Assembly (NCBI GenBank): GCA_903864455.1
Contig: CAIPFW010000141.1
Location: forward strand, 1 to 5,514
Reading direction: 5' to 3'
DNA from: an uncultured Anaplasmataceae bacterium
GTDB lineage: Bacteria; Pseudomonadota; Alphaproteobacteria; Rickettsiales; CAIPFW01
DNA: 5,514 nucleotides
The notes under the pieces are model-generated. The model was not told the origin of the DNA and made no database searches. It saw nothing but the letters and a program-made list of their open reading frames with translations. Shown in pieces: positions 5,401 through 5,514 of this stretch (position 1 is its first letter; every line of letters starts with the position of its first letter). The translations under genes were made by a program, and so were the position numbers.

Positions 5401-5514
5401 AAGCACAATATGATTAAAAAAATAAAAAAAATCTGATAAATAGAATTAATTGTATTTCGCTTGGATAAATCCTATAAAATAAATCATAATCTCAAAACAC
5501 TATTCAAAATAGCA

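Noticed and set aside
3356..5490. Exact 15-base match aaaataaatcataat at 3356-3370 and 5476-5490
   Set aside because: It is almost pure A/T and the flanks do not align, so chance is a sufficient explanation.
5401..5514. Possible gene start or RNA at the right edge
   Set aside because: No open frame, strong hairpin or known motif is visible in these AT-rich bases.
1..5514. Defence system, CRISPR array, toxin-antitoxin pair or secretion genes
   Set aside because: No regularly spaced repeats and no gene with matching motifs were found; the recognised genes are housekeeping.

Overview
This is an AT-rich chromosomal window (roughly two thirds A+T). It most resembles an obligate intracellular alphaproteobacterium of the order Rickettsiales or a close relative. 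The evidence is the citrate synthase and especially the histidyl-tRNA synthetase, whose wording (for example the stretch around [20 protein letters not shown]) follows the rickettsial form of the enzyme as I remember it. Other pointers are the scarcity of Shine-Dalgarno sequences and a decayed insertion sequence. I cannot name a genus from the sequence alone.

Layout from left to right: (1) positions 1-143 hold one copy of a short dispersed repeat and no gene. (2) 144-592 is a broken IS5-type transposase on the plus strand, ending in a 50-bp inverted-repeat unit that looks like IS ends (577-626). (3) 647-3244 is a minus-strand cluster read in the order flavin reductase-like protein, dapB, gltA. 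The first two genes overlap by 8 bases. gltA follows after 80 bases and has its own extended -10 promoter. (4) 3245-3496 is a divergent intergenic region with promoters for both sides, a second copy of the dispersed repeat, an 8-bp inverted repeat and a perfect 18-bp palindrome lying over the hisS promoter. (5) 3497-4741 is hisS on the plus strand. (6) 4742-4838 lies between, and partly within, two converging genes and can fold as a compact cloverleaf. (7) 4812-5345 is a minus-strand gene for a two-helix membrane protein of unknown function, with a candidate promoter just upstream. The last 114 bases show nothing I can name.

The recognisable genes are housekeeping: entry into the TCA cycle (gltA), the diaminopimelate/lysine branch that feeds peptidoglycan (dapB), histidine charging of tRNA (hisS), and an NAD(P)H:flavin reductase-fold protein with no partner oxygenase in view. 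I see no defence, toxin or secretion system here. The points that merit a second look are mostly non-coding: the cloverleaf at the hisS/membrane-protein 3' junction, the repeat shared by positions 3-35 and 3399-3431, and the palindrome on the hisS promoter.
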